Assembly (NCBI GenBank): GCA_025352665.1
Contig: JANXSM010000128.1
Location: 1 to 64,000 of the forward strand
Direction: 5' to 3'
DNA length: 64,000 nucleotides
Source: Rhodospirillales bacterium
GTDB lineage: Bacteria > Pseudomonadota > Alphaproteobacteria > Acetobacterales > Acetobacteraceae
How positions within the stretch are numbered: position 1 is the first letter of the stretch; each line of letters starts with the position of its first letter. The notes under the pieces are model-generated. The model ran no database searches, was not told where the DNA came from, and was given only the letters and a program-made list of their open reading frames with translations. Below are positions 36,115 to 45,293 of the stretch, one piece after another. Made by a program: the position numbers and the translations under genes.

Positions 36115-37010
36115 CACGCCGGATCCCCACGCCATTTGCCGCCCAGCCAAGGATAGGCATAGGAAAAGTCGCGGTCGCCGGCACCGTCTTCCAGCATCTG
36201 CGCATACAGGCGGGCGGCGTGCGCGCCCAGTGGCGTCGGTGCCCCGCTCGCCTCGGCGGCCGCCTGCGCCAGGGTCAAGTCCTTGGACATGAGGGCCGCG
36301 GCAAAGCCTGGCTGCCACCCGCGGTTGGCGGGCGAATTCGGCACCGGCCCCGGCGCCGGACAATAGGAGGTGAGCGACCAGCATTGGCCGGACGATGTGC
36401 TGCTGACGTCGAACAGCTTCTGGCGGTCGAGCCCCAGCCGGTCCGCCAGCACGAAGGCTTCGGACACAGCCAGCATGGAAATCCCGAGGATCATGTTGTT
36501 GCAGATCTTGGCAGCCTGCCCCGCGCCGGCCGGGCCAGTGTGCACGATGGTCTTGCCCATCACCCGCAACAGCGGCTCACCGCGGGCGAACGCCGCTTCG
36601 GGGCCGCCGACCATGAAGGTCAGGCTTCCCGCCGTGGCACCACCGACGCCGCCTGATACCGGCGCGTCCAGCATCTCGAGTCCTGCCTCGGCCGCGCGGG
36701 CCGCAACCTTGCGCGCGGTCTCCACGTCGATGGTCGAACTGTCGATCAGCAACGGCCTGGCCGCGCCGACGGCTGCGAGCACGTCGGTGAGCACGGCTTC
36801 AACGTGACGCCCCGCCGGCAACATGGTGATAACGAACTCGGCACCGACCACGCAGGCGGCAACGCTCTCGCCGACCCGTCCATGGGCCGAAAAGCCTGCC
36901 TTTGCCTCGGCCGACAGGTCGAAACCGCAAACGTCATGACCGGCTTTGGCGAGGTTGATCGCCATCGGCAGCCCCATGTTGCCAAGCCCTATGAACGAAA
37001 TACGGCTCAT
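36114..37010 (-). CDS. mmsB: 3-hydroxyisobutyrate dehydrogenase
   Basis: 298-residue beta-hydroxyacid dehydrogenase. NAD binding GLGNMGLPMAINLAKAG lies at 8-24, substrate-binding DAPVSGGVGGATAGSL near 118, and the catalytic Lys is in GAGQAAKICNNM near 170. The C-terminal ending DRDFSYAYPWLGG is close to MmsB. It oxidises 3-hydroxyisobutyrate to methylmalonate semialdehyde in valine degradation. The ATG overlaps the isobutyryl-CoA dehydrogenase stop by four bases. The enoyl-CoA hydratase, 3-hydroxyisobutyryl-CoA hydrolase and semialdehyde dehydrogenase of this route are not in the window. Confidence 0.93.
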   Translation of the reverse strand: MSRISFIGLGNMGLPMAINLAKAGHDVCGFDLSAEAKAGFSAHGRVGESVAACVVGAEFVITMLPAGRHVEAVLTDVLAAVGAARPLLIDSSTIDVETARKVAARAAEAGLEMLDAPVSGGVGGATAGSLTFMVGGPEAAFARGEPLLRVMGKTIVHTGPAGAGQAAKICNNMILGISMLAVSEAFVLADRLGLDRQKLFDVSSTSSGQCWSLTSYCPAPGPVPNSPANRGWQPGFAAALMSKDLTLAQAAAEASGAPTPLGAHAARLYAQMLEDGAGDRDFSYAYPWLGGKWRGDPA

Positions 37011-38155
37011 GGCGTCGCCTCCAGCAGTTTGCGCGCGATGATCACGCGCATGATCTCGTTGGTGCCTTCCAGGATCCGGTGCACCCGCAGGTCCCGCACG
37101 TAGCGCTCCATCTGATACTCGGCGATGTAGCCGTAGCCGCCATGCAGCTGAAGCGCCTCGTCGCAGATGCGCAGGCATACGTCGGTGGCGTAGCGCTTGG
37201 CCATGGCGCAGCGCTTGGTGGTGTCGGCCTCGCCGGCGTCGAGGGCGGCCGCTGCGCGATGCACCATCAGGCGTGCGGCCTCCAGCTCGGTTGCCATGTC
37301 GGCCAGGCGAAACTGCAGCGCCTGAAAATCCGACAAGGCCTTGCCGAAGGCGCGTCGCTGCTTGACATAGGCCACCGCCGCATCGAGGCAGGCGCGCGCT
37401 CCGCCGAGCGAACAGGCTGCGATGTTGATCCGGCCGCCATCCAGACCCTGCATGGCAAAGCGAAATCCCTCGCCCTCCGCGCCCAGGCGATTGGCCACGG
37501 GAACCCGGCAATTGTCGAAGCTGACGGTCGTGGTCGGCTGGCTGTTCCAGCCCATCTTGCGTTCGGGCTTGCCGAAGGAGATGCCGGGCGTGTCGCGTTC
37601 AATCACCACGCAGGAGATGCCGCGCGCACTCTCGTCGCCGGTGCGCAGCATGGTGACGTAGAGGTCTGAGACACCACCGCCGGAGATGAACGCCTTCGAT
37701 CCGTTCACCAGATAATGCGCATTGCCGTCCGGCATCGCCCGGGTTTTCAGCGCCGCAGCGTCGGAGCCGGAGCCGGGTTCCGTCAAACAGTAGCTGACGA
37801 ACAACTCGCCGCTGATGACGCGGGCGAGATAGCGTTCGCGCTGCTCGTCATTGCCGAACCGGGCCAGCATGCCCGCCACCATGTTGTGAATGGTCAGGAA
37901 CGCTGTGGTGGACGGGTCGGCAGCGGCAAGCTCCTCGAAAATGAGCGCCGCGTCGAGCCGGGAAAGACCGGTGCCGCCATGCTCCTCGGCGACGTAGATG
38001 CCGCCGAACCCCAATGAACAGGCCTCGCGCAGTGCCTCGGCAGGAAAATGCCGCTCCTGGTCCCACGTGCTGGCAAAGGGCGCCAGCCGGTCGCGCGCAA
38101 AATTGCGGGCGGTGTCCTGAAACGCGCGCTGGTCCTCGCTGAGACTGAAATCCAT
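37007..38155 (-). CDS. isobutyryl-CoA dehydrogenase-like acyl-CoA dehydrogenase
   Basis: 382 residues. Motifs: SYCLTEPGSGSDAAALKT (about 120, substrate/FAD), the C-terminal LHGGYGYIAEYQMERYVRD, and ILEGTNEIMRVIIARKLLE with the usual catalytic Glu position (about 364). This matches the isobutyryl/2-methyl-branched group (ACAD8-like). Its position ahead of mmsB supports isobutyryl-CoA as substrate, linking valine to methacrylyl-CoA. It is the first gene of the minus-strand operon that runs to mccA. Confidence 0.9.
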   Translation of the reverse strand: MDFSLSEDQRAFQDTARNFARDRLAPFASTWDQERHFPAEALREACSLGFGGIYVAEEHGGTGLSRLDAALIFEELAAADPSTTAFLTIHNMVAGMLARFGNDEQRERYLARVISGELFVSYCLTEPGSGSDAAALKTRAMPDGNAHYLVNGSKAFISGGGVSDLYVTMLRTGDESARGISCVVIERDTPGISFGKPERKMGWNSQPTTTVSFDNCRVPVANRLGAEGEGFRFAMQGLDGGRINIAACSLGGARACLDAAVAYVKQRRAFGKALSDFQALQFRLADMATELEAARLMVHRAAAALDAGEADTTKRCAMAKRYATDVCLRICDEALQLHGGYGYIAEYQMERYVRDLRVHRILEGTNEIMRVIIARKLLEATP

Positions 38156-38292
38156 GACGTTCCCCGGCCGGCTTTGTTACCGTGCAGATGCCTCATTGCA
38201 GACCAATCCCGCCCCACGTCAAGCCAGCGGGTCTTGCCGCGGCGAGCACGGGCTTGGATGATTGGTCGCCGCTTCTGGCCTAGGAGAAAATC
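38156..38292. promoter_or_regulatory. divergent promoter region, acyl-CoA operon and alpha/beta hydrolase
   Basis: A 137-bp non-coding gap between two divergent start codons. It must hold both promoters. TAGGAGAAAA at 38281-38290 is the ribosome binding site of the plus-strand gene. I see no clear palindrome or consensus promoter. Confidence 0.4.
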
Positions 38293-39168
38293 GTGTTTGC
38301 AGCCATCCGTGACACAAAGATCTATTTCGACGTCGACGGCGTGGGCCTGGCCCCCGAGGGCAACGCCATGGTGGAACACCCCACCGCATTCGCCATCCAC
38401 GGCGGCCCTGGCGGGGACCACAGCGCGTTCAAGTCGACCTTCGAGCCGCTGACCGACCGGATGCAGTTCGTCTATTTCGACCATCGCGGCCAGGGCCGCT
38501 CCGCCGTGGGCGACCCGGACCGCTACACGCTCGACGAGAACGTGGAGGATATGGAGGCGCTGCGCCGCCATCTCGGCCTGGGCCCGATCGTCTCGATCGG
38601 CACGTCGTATGGCGGCATGGTCGCGCAAGCCCATGCCGCCCGCTATCCGGATGCGGTCAGCCATCTGATCCTGTGCGTGACTGCCTCGCATGGCGGGTTC
38701 ATCCCCGCAGCCCAGAAATTCATCGCCTCGCACGGTACGGCGGAGCAGAAGGCCGTGTGCGACACGCTATGGGCGGGCGGGTTCACCGACGTGCCGATGC
38801 TGCAACATTATTACGAGGTCATGGCGCCGCTCTACGCGCTCTCTTACGACCCCGCGAAGGCGGCGCTGACCCGCGGCCGCGGCACCAACGCGCCCGAGCC
38901 GCTCAACCGCGCCTTCGGACCCGGCGGTTTCCTGCGCAGCTTCGATCTCCGCCCGGAGCTTTCGCACATCAAGGCGCCCACGCTGATCCTGGCCGGCCGG
39001 CACGACTGGATCTGCACGCCGCAATTCTCCGAGGAGATCCACGCGCTTATTCCAGGGTCCCGCCTGCGCATCTTCGAGAATGCCAGCCACTCCCTGCGCA
39101 GTGACGTGACGCAGGAGCTGCTGGCCGAGATTGCCGGCTTCGTGGCGGACACGCCTGGTCCGGTCTAG
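38293..39168 (+). CDS. alpha/beta hydrolase, proline iminopeptidase-like
   Basis: 291 residues starting at GTG with AGGAGA seven bases upstream. The oxyanion motif HGGPG is at 36-40 as in S33 peptidases. The nucleophile S105 is in GTSYGGM, and Asp and His are in AGRHDWICTP (about 238) and NASHSLRSD (about 265). The lid region is short. Proline iminopeptidase, amidase or esterase activity are all possible. The TauABC-like genes start 38 bp further on, so the hydrolase may act on the imported compound. Confidence 0.85.
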   Translation: MFAAIRDTKIYFDVDGVGLAPEGNAMVEHPTAFAIHGGPGGDHSAFKSTFEPLTDRMQFVYFDHRGQGRSAVGDPDRYTLDENVEDMEALRRHLGLGPIVSIGTSYGGMVAQAHAARYPDAVSHLILCVTASHGGFIPAAQKFIASHGTAEQKAVCDTLWAGGFTDVPMLQHYYEVMAPLYALSYDPAKAALTRGRGTNAPEPLNRAFGPGGFLRSFDLRPELSHIKAPTLILAGRHDWICTPQFSEEIHALIPGSRLRIFENASHSLRSDVTQELLAEIAGFVADTPGPV

Positions 39169-39205
39169 ACTGGTCCAGGCTGGGCACCGGGGAGAAAGAC
39201 AATCA

Positions 39206-39997
39206 ATGGCCGCACTGGAGTTCACCGATGCCGTGGTGCGGTACGGCGCCGCAACCATTCTGGGTGGTGCTACGCTCAGCGTGGAAACCGGCGCCTTTGT
39301 CTCCATCGTAGGCCCGACCGGCTGCGGCAAATCGACCCTGCTGAATCTTGCCGCCGGATTGCTGGCACCCTCCGCCGGCTCGGTGCGCAGCCTCGGCGTC
39401 GAAGTCTCCGGCGTGAACCGCAAGGCCGGCTACCTGTTCCAGGGCGACAGCCTGATGCCCTGGCGCAACGCGCGTGACAATGTGGCGGCCGGCCCGCAGT
39501 TCGCCGGTGTTCCGCTCGGTGAGGCACGCCGCCAGGCCGATGTCTGGCTGGAACGGGTCGGCCTGCATGGCGCCGGCAACAAATACCCCCACCAGTTGAG
39601 CGGCGGCATGCGCAAGCGCGCCCAGCTCGCGCAGACCTTGGTGATGGACCCGCCGATCCTGCTGATGGACGAACCATTCTCGGCGCTGGACGTGCAGACC
39701 CGGCTCATGATGGAAAACGAGTTGTTGGCGCTTTGGGCCGGTAGCGGCGGGCCTCGCAAGACCGTGCTGTTCATCACCCACGATCTCGAGGAAGCCATCA
39801 GCCTGTCGGATCGTGTGGTGGTGCTGTCGGCCGGGCCTTCCACCCGGCCGATCGCTGCTTTCGACATCGACCTGCCCCGCCCACGCGACGTCGCCGAAAT
39901 CCGCCATACCCATGCGTTCCAGGAAGCACACGCGCGGATCTGGGACGTGCTGCGCGACGAGGTGCTGAAAACCTACCGCCGGAATGTCGCCGCATGA
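39206..39997 (+). CDS. ABC transporter ATPase, NitT/TauT type
   Basis: 263 residues with Walker A GPTGCGKST (about 37-45), Q-loop in GYLFQGDSLMPWRN, signature LSGGMRKRAQLAQ, Walker B ILLMDEPFSALD and His loop FITHDLEEA. The DSLMPWRN sequence after the Q loop is typical of TauB/SsuB-like importers. ATG 39206 follows GGAGAAAG; the longer frame overlaps the hydrolase. Its stop overlaps the permease ATG by four bases. Confidence 0.92.
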   Translation: MAALEFTDAVVRYGAATILGGATLSVETGAFVSIVGPTGCGKSTLLNLAAGLLAPSAGSVRSLGVEVSGVNRKAGYLFQGDSLMPWRNARDNVAAGPQFAGVPLGEARRQADVWLERVGLHGAGNKYPHQLSGGMRKRAQLAQTLVMDPPILLMDEPFSALDVQTRLMMENELLALWAGSGGPRKTVLFITHDLEEAISLSDRVVVLSAGPSTRPIAAFDIDLPRPRDVAEIRHTHAFQEAHARIWDVLRDEVLKTYRRNVAA

Positions 39998-40758
39998 TCA
40001 CCCTCTATCGCGTGTTGCTGGCCACGGCCCTGCTGGGGCTTTGGTATCTCGGCAGTGCAACCGGCGTTCTCTCACCACTGTTCTTCGGCCGCCCCGAAAA
40101 GATCGCGGCCCAGGTGGTCGAATGGTTCGTCACCGGCGAGATCTGGCCGCATCTCGCCGTCACCATCGCCGAGACGCTGATGGCGTTTGCCAGCGGCACC
40201 ATCGGCGGCGTGCTGGCCGGGCTTTGGCTCGGCCTCAGCCCGCGCAGCCTGGCCGTGCTCGACCCGTTCATCAAGGCCGCGAACGCCATGCCGCGGGTGA
40301 TCCTGGCGCCGATCTTCGCCATGTGGTTCGGGCTTGGCATGGGCAGCAAAGTGGCGCTGGGGTTCACGCTGGTGTTCTTCATCGTGTTCTTCAACGTGCT
40401 GCAGGGTGTGCGCGAGGTGTCTCCCGTGGTGCTCAACGGCACCCGCATGCTCGGCGCCAATTGTGTACAGCTGCTGCGTCACGTGTATTTGCCGGCAGCG
40501 ATGAGCTGGGTGTTCAGTTCGCTGCACATCTCGGTCGGCATGGCCTTCGTCGGCGCCGTTATCGCCGAATACCTCGGCTCCGCCTCGGGCGTGGGCTACC
40601 TCATCCTGCAGGCGCAGGGCGTGTTCGACGTCGATGCGGTATTCGCCGGGATCGCCGTGCTCACCGCCTGTGCACTGATGCTCGATGCGATCGTGACAAT
40701 CGCCGAATCGCGTTTGCTCGTCTGGCAACCGCGCGCGGACATACCGCGCGATTCATAA
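39994..40758 (+). CDS. ABC transporter permease, NitT/TauT type
   Basis: 254 residues with six hydrophobic helices. The cytoplasmic EAA-like loop is LNGTRMLGANCVQLLRHVYLPAAM (about 149-172), containing the G-A-N-x-x-Q-L-L-R-H-V-x-L-P pattern of TauC/SsuC. It pairs with the ATPase upstream and the binding protein downstream as a complete importer. The substrate cannot be deduced from the permease. Confidence 0.92.
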   Translation: MITLYRVLLATALLGLWYLGSATGVLSPLFFGRPEKIAAQVVEWFVTGEIWPHLAVTIAETLMAFASGTIGGVLAGLWLGLSPRSLAVLDPFIKAANAMPRVILAPIFAMWFGLGMGSKVALGFTLVFFIVFFNVLQGVREVSPVVLNGTRMLGANCVQLLRHVYLPAAMSWVFSSLHISVGMAFVGAVIAEYLGSASGVGYLILQAQGVFDVDAVFAGIAVLTACALMLDAIVTIAESRLLVWQPRADIPRDS

Positions 40759-40764
40759 AAGGAA

Positions 40765-41757
40765 ATGACCATGTTGAAACGCCGCAGCTTGATTGCCGCC
40801 ACCTCCCTCCTGGCCATGCCCGCCATCGCACAGACGCGGACGAAGGTGCGTTTCGCCGGCGGCGGCGTGGCGCTGTATGGCTACATGCCGTTCTTCATCG
40901 CGATCGGCCAGAACCTGTTCGCCAAGCACGGCCTGGAACCCGATGTCGCGATGTTCCCGGGCGGCGCGCTTGCCATGCAGGCCGTGCTCGGTGGCTCCAG
41001 CGATATTTCCTGCGGGTTCTACGAACACACCATCCAGATTGCGGCCAAGGGCGGCAAGCTGACGGCCTTCGTGCTGCAGGCGCAGAACTCCGGCCTGGCG
41101 CTGGGCATCCGCAAGGATCTCGAAGGCGTCATCAAGACCGCAGCCGATCTCAAGGGCCGCAAGATCGGTGTGTCCGCTCCGGGATCGTCGACCCATCTGT
41201 TCGCCATGCAGCTCATGGTGAAAGCTGGCATCGGCAAAAGCGATGCGGCGGCGATCGGCGTCGGCACCACGCAGACAGCGGTTGCCGCGTTCCAAAGCAA
41301 GCAGATCGACGCCCTGTCGCTGTTCGACCCGATCATCGCCGATCTCGAAAGCCGCAACGAGATCGTGGTGCTCGCCGATGCGCGCGACACCAAGGGCAGC
41401 ACGGCAATCTTCGGTGGTCCCTATGCCTCGGGCTCGCTGTATGCGCAGAGCGACTGGCTGGCGAAGAACGAGGCGACCTGCAAAATGGCTGCCGATGCGA
41501 TCGTCGAGGCGGTGACCTTCCTCAGGTCCGCCACCCCCGAACAGGCGATCGGCGCGTTGCAAAAGGGCATGTGCTTCCTCGGCGCCAATGTCTGCGAGTC
41601 AGCCTTCACCAGCAACCGCGAGGCCTTCAACCACGATGGCAGGATCACCCAGGCCCAGGCCGAGACGGTGAAGAAGATGCTGGCCGGGTTCGACCCCGGC
41701 ATCGCGGCTGCGAATGTCGATCTGGGGCCGACATTCACCACGAGGCTGGTGAGCTAG
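40765..41757 (+). CDS. NMT1/THI5-like periplasmic substrate-binding protein
   Basis: 330 residues. Signal peptide KRRSLIAATSLLAMPAIAQ is followed by a type II binding fold (VRFAGGGVALYGYMPFFIAI, then DLKGRKIGVSAPGSSTHLF). This group binds sulfonates, nitrate, pyrimidine thiamine precursors or aromatic acids; no hallmark picks one. AAAGGAAATG places a ribosome binding site before the ATG. The TAG stop (41755-41757) is part of the CTAGAGC that begins repeat copy B. Confidence 0.9.
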   Translation: MTMLKRRSLIAATSLLAMPAIAQTRTKVRFAGGGVALYGYMPFFIAIGQNLFAKHGLEPDVAMFPGGALAMQAVLGGSSDISCGFYEHTIQIAAKGGKLTAFVLQAQNSGLALGIRKDLEGVIKTAADLKGRKIGVSAPGSSTHLFAMQLMVKAGIGKSDAAAIGVGTTQTAVAAFQSKQIDALSLFDPIIADLESRNEIVVLADARDTKGSTAIFGGPYASGSLYAQSDWLAKNEATCKMAADAIVEAVTFLRSATPEQAIGALQKGMCFLGANVCESAFTSNREAFNHDGRITQAQAETVKKMLAGFDPGIAAANVDLGPTFTTRLVS

Positions 41758-41860
41758 AGCATCATCCGACCAAACAGTATCACTGTTCGGATCAAGATGC
41801 TCGCTAAAACAAAGAGCTAGAGCATGATCCGCGCGCCTATCAGCGCGGATCATGCTCTAG
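41754..41860. repeat. double-hairpin CTAG repeat, copy B (divergent sequence, same structure)
   Basis: From TAGAGC at 41755 the copy is 106 nt and fills the gap between two convergent stop codons to within two bases. Hairpin 1 pairs internal positions 3-9/42-48, 10-15/33-38 and 20-24/28-32 (acagt-atc-actgt). Hairpin 2 is an 18-bp perfect palindrome (41817-41834 and 41843-41860) with loop gcctatca. Stem sequences differ from copies A and C at many places and every change in the aligned stems is matched on the other arm. Confidence 0.87.
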
Positions 41861-41862
41861 AA

Positions 41863-44208
41863 TCACCCGCGGTAGGCGCGCGCCTCGAGTGGGCCGGCCA
41901 AGATGAGGCTGCGGGCGTCACCAGGCACCAGCGACACGCCGATCATGCCGGCGGGCAATGGATACATGCCAGACACCGACGCCGAGACGGTCACGGTCGT
42001 CGGTGTCCATTCCATCGTGACGATCACCAAGGTGGTGGCGCCGGCGGCGCTGATGCCGTCGTCCTCGACCATCGTGAACTCGCTGCTGCCGGTGCCGCGC
42101 CCTGGGAACACCCGCAGGCAGCGGCTGGGCTCGTCATGCTTGGCGCTGAAGTCGAGGCTGTCGGTCATCGGCAGAATGCCGCCGCTGGCCACTGCCAGCG
42201 GCAGCCGATCGAGCGGTGCGGCCAGCACCGTCCACGCACCGGCCGGCAGCATTTCACCTGACCAGAACTCGAACCAGCACTCGGGACCGGCTGGCAGATA
42301 GATTTTGCGCGAGCGGGCGCCGGGCTCCACCACCGGAGCTGCCAACAGGAACCGGCCCAGCATCAGGTCGTCGCAATCTTCGATCGTGGCGGGATCGTGG
42401 TCGAACACGGCAAACGTCGGCAACAGCGGCGGTGTGCCCGTGGCCGCGTGATCGTGCATCAGCGCGTAAATATAGGGCATCAGCCGATAGCGCAGGCAGA
42501 TGGCATCGCGGACCATCGGAATGGCTTCGGGGTGCAGCCAGGGCGACGTGTAGACGCCGTCCGGCTTCCAGGAATTCATGATGAAGCGCGGATGTATCGA
42601 ACCGGCCTGGGTCCAGCGAATGAGCAACTCAGCGTCAGGAATGGGGCCAGAGAAGCCGCCGACGTCATGACCTGTGTTGCCGAGGCCGGACAGGGACATG
42701 GTGAGGCCAGTGCGCAGATTCCATTTCAGGCCGCGCCAGCTGGTCTGGTTGTCGCCGCTCCAACTTTGCGCGTAGCGTTGAACCCCCGGCGTTCCGGCGC
42801 GCGTGATGGCGAACGGGCGCTCGCCGGGCTTGTGCGCCCCGGTCGCCTCGAAGGAGGCGCGTGTCATGAGCAGGCATTGCAGCGGGCGCACCAAGTCGAA
42901 GGACATGGCGGTGCCAAAGCCTGACACCTGCGCGTCTTCCTCGGAAAAACCGTATTCGTTGTTGTCGTTCCACGCGACGTCGATGCCGTGGCCGAGCACG
43001 TCGGTGGTGACACCTTGCTGCCACCAGGCGATACCGGCCGGGTTGGTAAAATCCAGATGCGCGCCTTCGCCGTCCCAGAACTGGCGGATGATCGGGTGAC
43101 CTGCGGTGTCCTTCACATAGGCTTCGGCAGGTTCGGCATAGCGCGGGTGATCATCCAGCAGGCACGGTTTGATATTGGCCACGACATGAATATCGGCCGC
43201 GTGGAACTTGCGCATCAGCCCGTCCGGATCGGGGTATTTCGACCGATTCCAAGTAAACACATAACGCTTCGGGCCGATCATCGTGTAGCCGGAACCGAAA
43301 TGGAATGCGCTGACCGGAATGTTCTCTGCAGTCGCGCGGTCAATGTATTCCTCGACGCGCTCCTGCCCATTGGTGCTGTCGGCCAGTGCCATGGCCGTCT
43401 GCGAGAAACCCAGCGTCCAGCGCGGCGGCAATGCCGGGCGGCCGGTCAGGGCCAGAAATTTGCGGGTGACATCGACGATGCGCGGTCCGGGAAACACGTA
43501 ATAGTCGAGATCGCCGCCCTCCGCCTCGAAGCTGCGATACAGGCCGTGGTAATTGTCATGCGCGCAACCGAGATCGAAAGCGGCATCGGCCATGTTGTCG
43601 TAGAACAGGCCCGAGGCGATGCCGCTCTCGCCATCGACGGTGATGAGGAACGGCCAGTTCTTGTAAAGCGGATCGCCGCGTTCCGGATCGTAGCCCAGGC
43701 TGTCCAGCATGGTGGTGCGCAGCCGCCTGCCGTGCAAGTCGAGCGGCCCGGTCTTGTCACCAAGACCATAGTAGCGATCGCGCACATCGCGCAGCCAGGC
43801 GTGGCTGATCCGCTCACGGCCGAAACACGCAGCCTGGCTCTCGCGGTCGCGGGCAAATATTTGGCCATTGGCCAGCGACCAGGTGATGGCGAACGGGTCG
43901 AGCGTGATCGTCGCAGTCATCATTTTGGTGGACAGCGTGATCTGGTCTGCACCTTCGTGCAGCACGGCGTTGCCCTGCGGCCAACTCGTCTCGTCCAGCC
44001 GGTCGCGGCCTTCCCACGGCACATCGGTCTCGCCATGCGCCGGCACCGCCCAGGTGCGGCCGATCACCAGCGCGTCGCGTCGCAGAAACACCACGCGGCC
44101 GAGGTCACCCTGCAACAACGACACACGACAGGTGATGGTGTTGCCACAGTCGAGCAAAACTCCGTGCGAGGTGGCCGCGATCAGGCGGGCGGAACGGATC
44201 GGTTTCAT
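41863..44208 (-). CDS. glycoside hydrolase family 31 (alpha-glucosidase/alpha-xylosidase-like)
   Basis: 781 residues. The GH31 barrel is preceded by an N-terminal beta domain with YYGLGDKTGPLDLHGRR (about 146-162). The nucleophile is D415 in GIDVAWNDNNEYG, where most GH31 enzymes have W-x-D-M-N-E-P; the acid/base is D486 in QSWSGDNQTSW. No signal peptide is visible, so it likely works in the cytoplasm on sugars brought in by the coupled importer. It overlaps the ATPase gene by four bases. Confidence 0.92.
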   Translation of the reverse strand: MKPIRSARLIAATSHGVLLDCGNTITCRVSLLQGDLGRVVFLRRDALVIGRTWAVPAHGETDVPWEGRDRLDETSWPQGNAVLHEGADQITLSTKMMTATITLDPFAITWSLANGQIFARDRESQAACFGRERISHAWLRDVRDRYYGLGDKTGPLDLHGRRLRTTMLDSLGYDPERGDPLYKNWPFLITVDGESGIASGLFYDNMADAAFDLGCAHDNYHGLYRSFEAEGGDLDYYVFPGPRIVDVTRKFLALTGRPALPPRWTLGFSQTAMALADSTNGQERVEEYIDRATAENIPVSAFHFGSGYTMIGPKRYVFTWNRSKYPDPDGLMRKFHAADIHVVANIKPCLLDDHPRYAEPAEAYVKDTAGHPIIRQFWDGEGAHLDFTNPAGIAWWQQGVTTDVLGHGIDVAWNDNNEYGFSEEDAQVSGFGTAMSFDLVRPLQCLLMTRASFEATGAHKPGERPFAITRAGTPGVQRYAQSWSGDNQTSWRGLKWNLRTGLTMSLSGLGNTGHDVGGFSGPIPDAELLIRWTQAGSIHPRFIMNSWKPDGVYTSPWLHPEAIPMVRDAICLRYRLMPYIYALMHDHAATGTPPLLPTFAVFDHDPATIEDCDDLMLGRFLLAAPVVEPGARSRKIYLPAGPECWFEFWSGEMLPAGAWTVLAAPLDRLPLAVASGGILPMTDSLDFSAKHDEPSRCLRVFPGRGTGSSEFTMVEDDGISAAGATTLVIVTMEWTPTTVTVSASVSGMYPLPAGMIGVSLVPGDARSLILAGPLEARAYRG

Positions 44209-45293
44209 GCGGTAACTCCTACGCGGGGGACCGCAAGCCCGTCAGCGTCGAACAGATGGATCATATCGGCAGGCAGATGTACGCGCGCCGTGTCGGCGAA
44301 GCCAAGCTTGGTCTGCCCGGGCAACTGCACGGTCACCTCAGACTCGGCGAGCCGGATGTAAGACAGCCCGCCCAACTGCTCCACCCCGGCCACGCCGCCC
44401 GCCAGCATATTGTGATCGCCATCGAGCCGGATATGCTCCGGGCGAACGCCGAGAGTGACGGGCTCGCCGACTTGCAGCCGCGTCCTGCGCGCCGTGGTTG
44501 TAAACACGCCGTGGCCAGGCAGTTCGACACTGACGCCTGCATCATCTAGCCGATGCACCTTGCCAGACAGCAAATTCATGCGCGGCGAGCCGATGAACCC
44601 TGCCACGAATACATTGGCGGGGTGGTTGTACAGATCGAGCGGCGCCCCCACTTGCTCCACCCGTCCCGCTCGCAGCACGACGATGGTGTCGGCCATGGTC
44701 ATTGCCTCCACCTGATCATGGGTGACGTAAATCATCGTGGTGCGCAGCCGCCGGTGCAGATCGATCAGTTCGGCGCGCATGCCGACGCGCAATTCGGCGT
44801 CGAGGTTGGACAGCGGTTCATCGAACAGGAAAATGCGCGGCTCGCGCACGATGGCGCGCCCGATCGCCACGCGCTGGCGCTGCCCGCCAGACAGCGCCGT
44901 AGGCTTGCGCTGCAAATAAGGTTCGAGCTTGAGCATGCGCGCGGCCTCGCCAACCCGGCGCGCAATTTCATCCGCAGGAGTTGCAATGTTCTCAAGCCCG
45001 AACGCCATGTTCTCGAACACGGTCATATGCGGATAAAGCGCATAGGACTGAAACACCATCGCCAGGCCCCGCCGCGCCGCGGGCACATCGTTGACGCGCG
45101 TGCCATCGATTTCGATCACACCGCCGGACACGGTTTCCAGGCCGCAAATCATGCGCAGCAGCGTCGACTTGCCGCAGCCAGACGGGCCCACGAACACGGT
45201 GAACCCACCATCCGGGATGTCGAAACTCACCTCATGAATAATCTTGACGTCACCGAAGCTTTTCGCGACGTCGCGCAATGACAAGGAGCCCAT
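44205..45293 (-). CDS. sugar ABC transporter ATPase, UgpC/MsmK/MalK type
   Basis: 362 residues. Walker A GPSGCGKST (about 36-44), signature LSGGQRQRVAIG, Walker B IFLFDEPLSNLDAELR and His loop YVTHDQVEA form the ATPase. The C-terminal 120 residues are the OB-fold (MOP-like) regulatory domain (RPEHIRLDGDHNML). It energises the two permeases encoded upstream. The stop overlaps the GH31 start by four bases, so energy coupling and hydrolysis genes are translated together. Confidence 0.93.
   Translation of the reverse strand: MGSLSLRDVAKSFGDVKIIHEVSFDIPDGGFTVFVGPSGCGKSTLLRMICGLETVSGGVIEIDGTRVNDVPAARRGLAMVFQSYALYPHMTVFENMAFGLENIATPADEIARRVGEAARMLKLEPYLQRKPTALSGGQRQRVAIGRAIVREPRIFLFDEPLSNLDAELRVGMRAELIDLHRRLRTTMIYVTHDQVEAMTMADTIVVLRAGRVEQVGAPLDLYNHPANVFVAGFIGSPRMNLLSGKVHRLDDAGVSVELPGHGVFTTTARRTRLQVGEPVTLGVRPEHIRLDGDHNMLAGGVAGVEQLGGLSYIRLAESEVTVQLPGQTKLGFADTARVHLPADMIHLFDADGLAVPRVGVTA

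Noticed and set aside
38767-39423. Minus-strand frame over the alpha/beta hydrolase and ABC gene junction
   Set aside because: Overlaps two well-supported genes and shows no family pattern.
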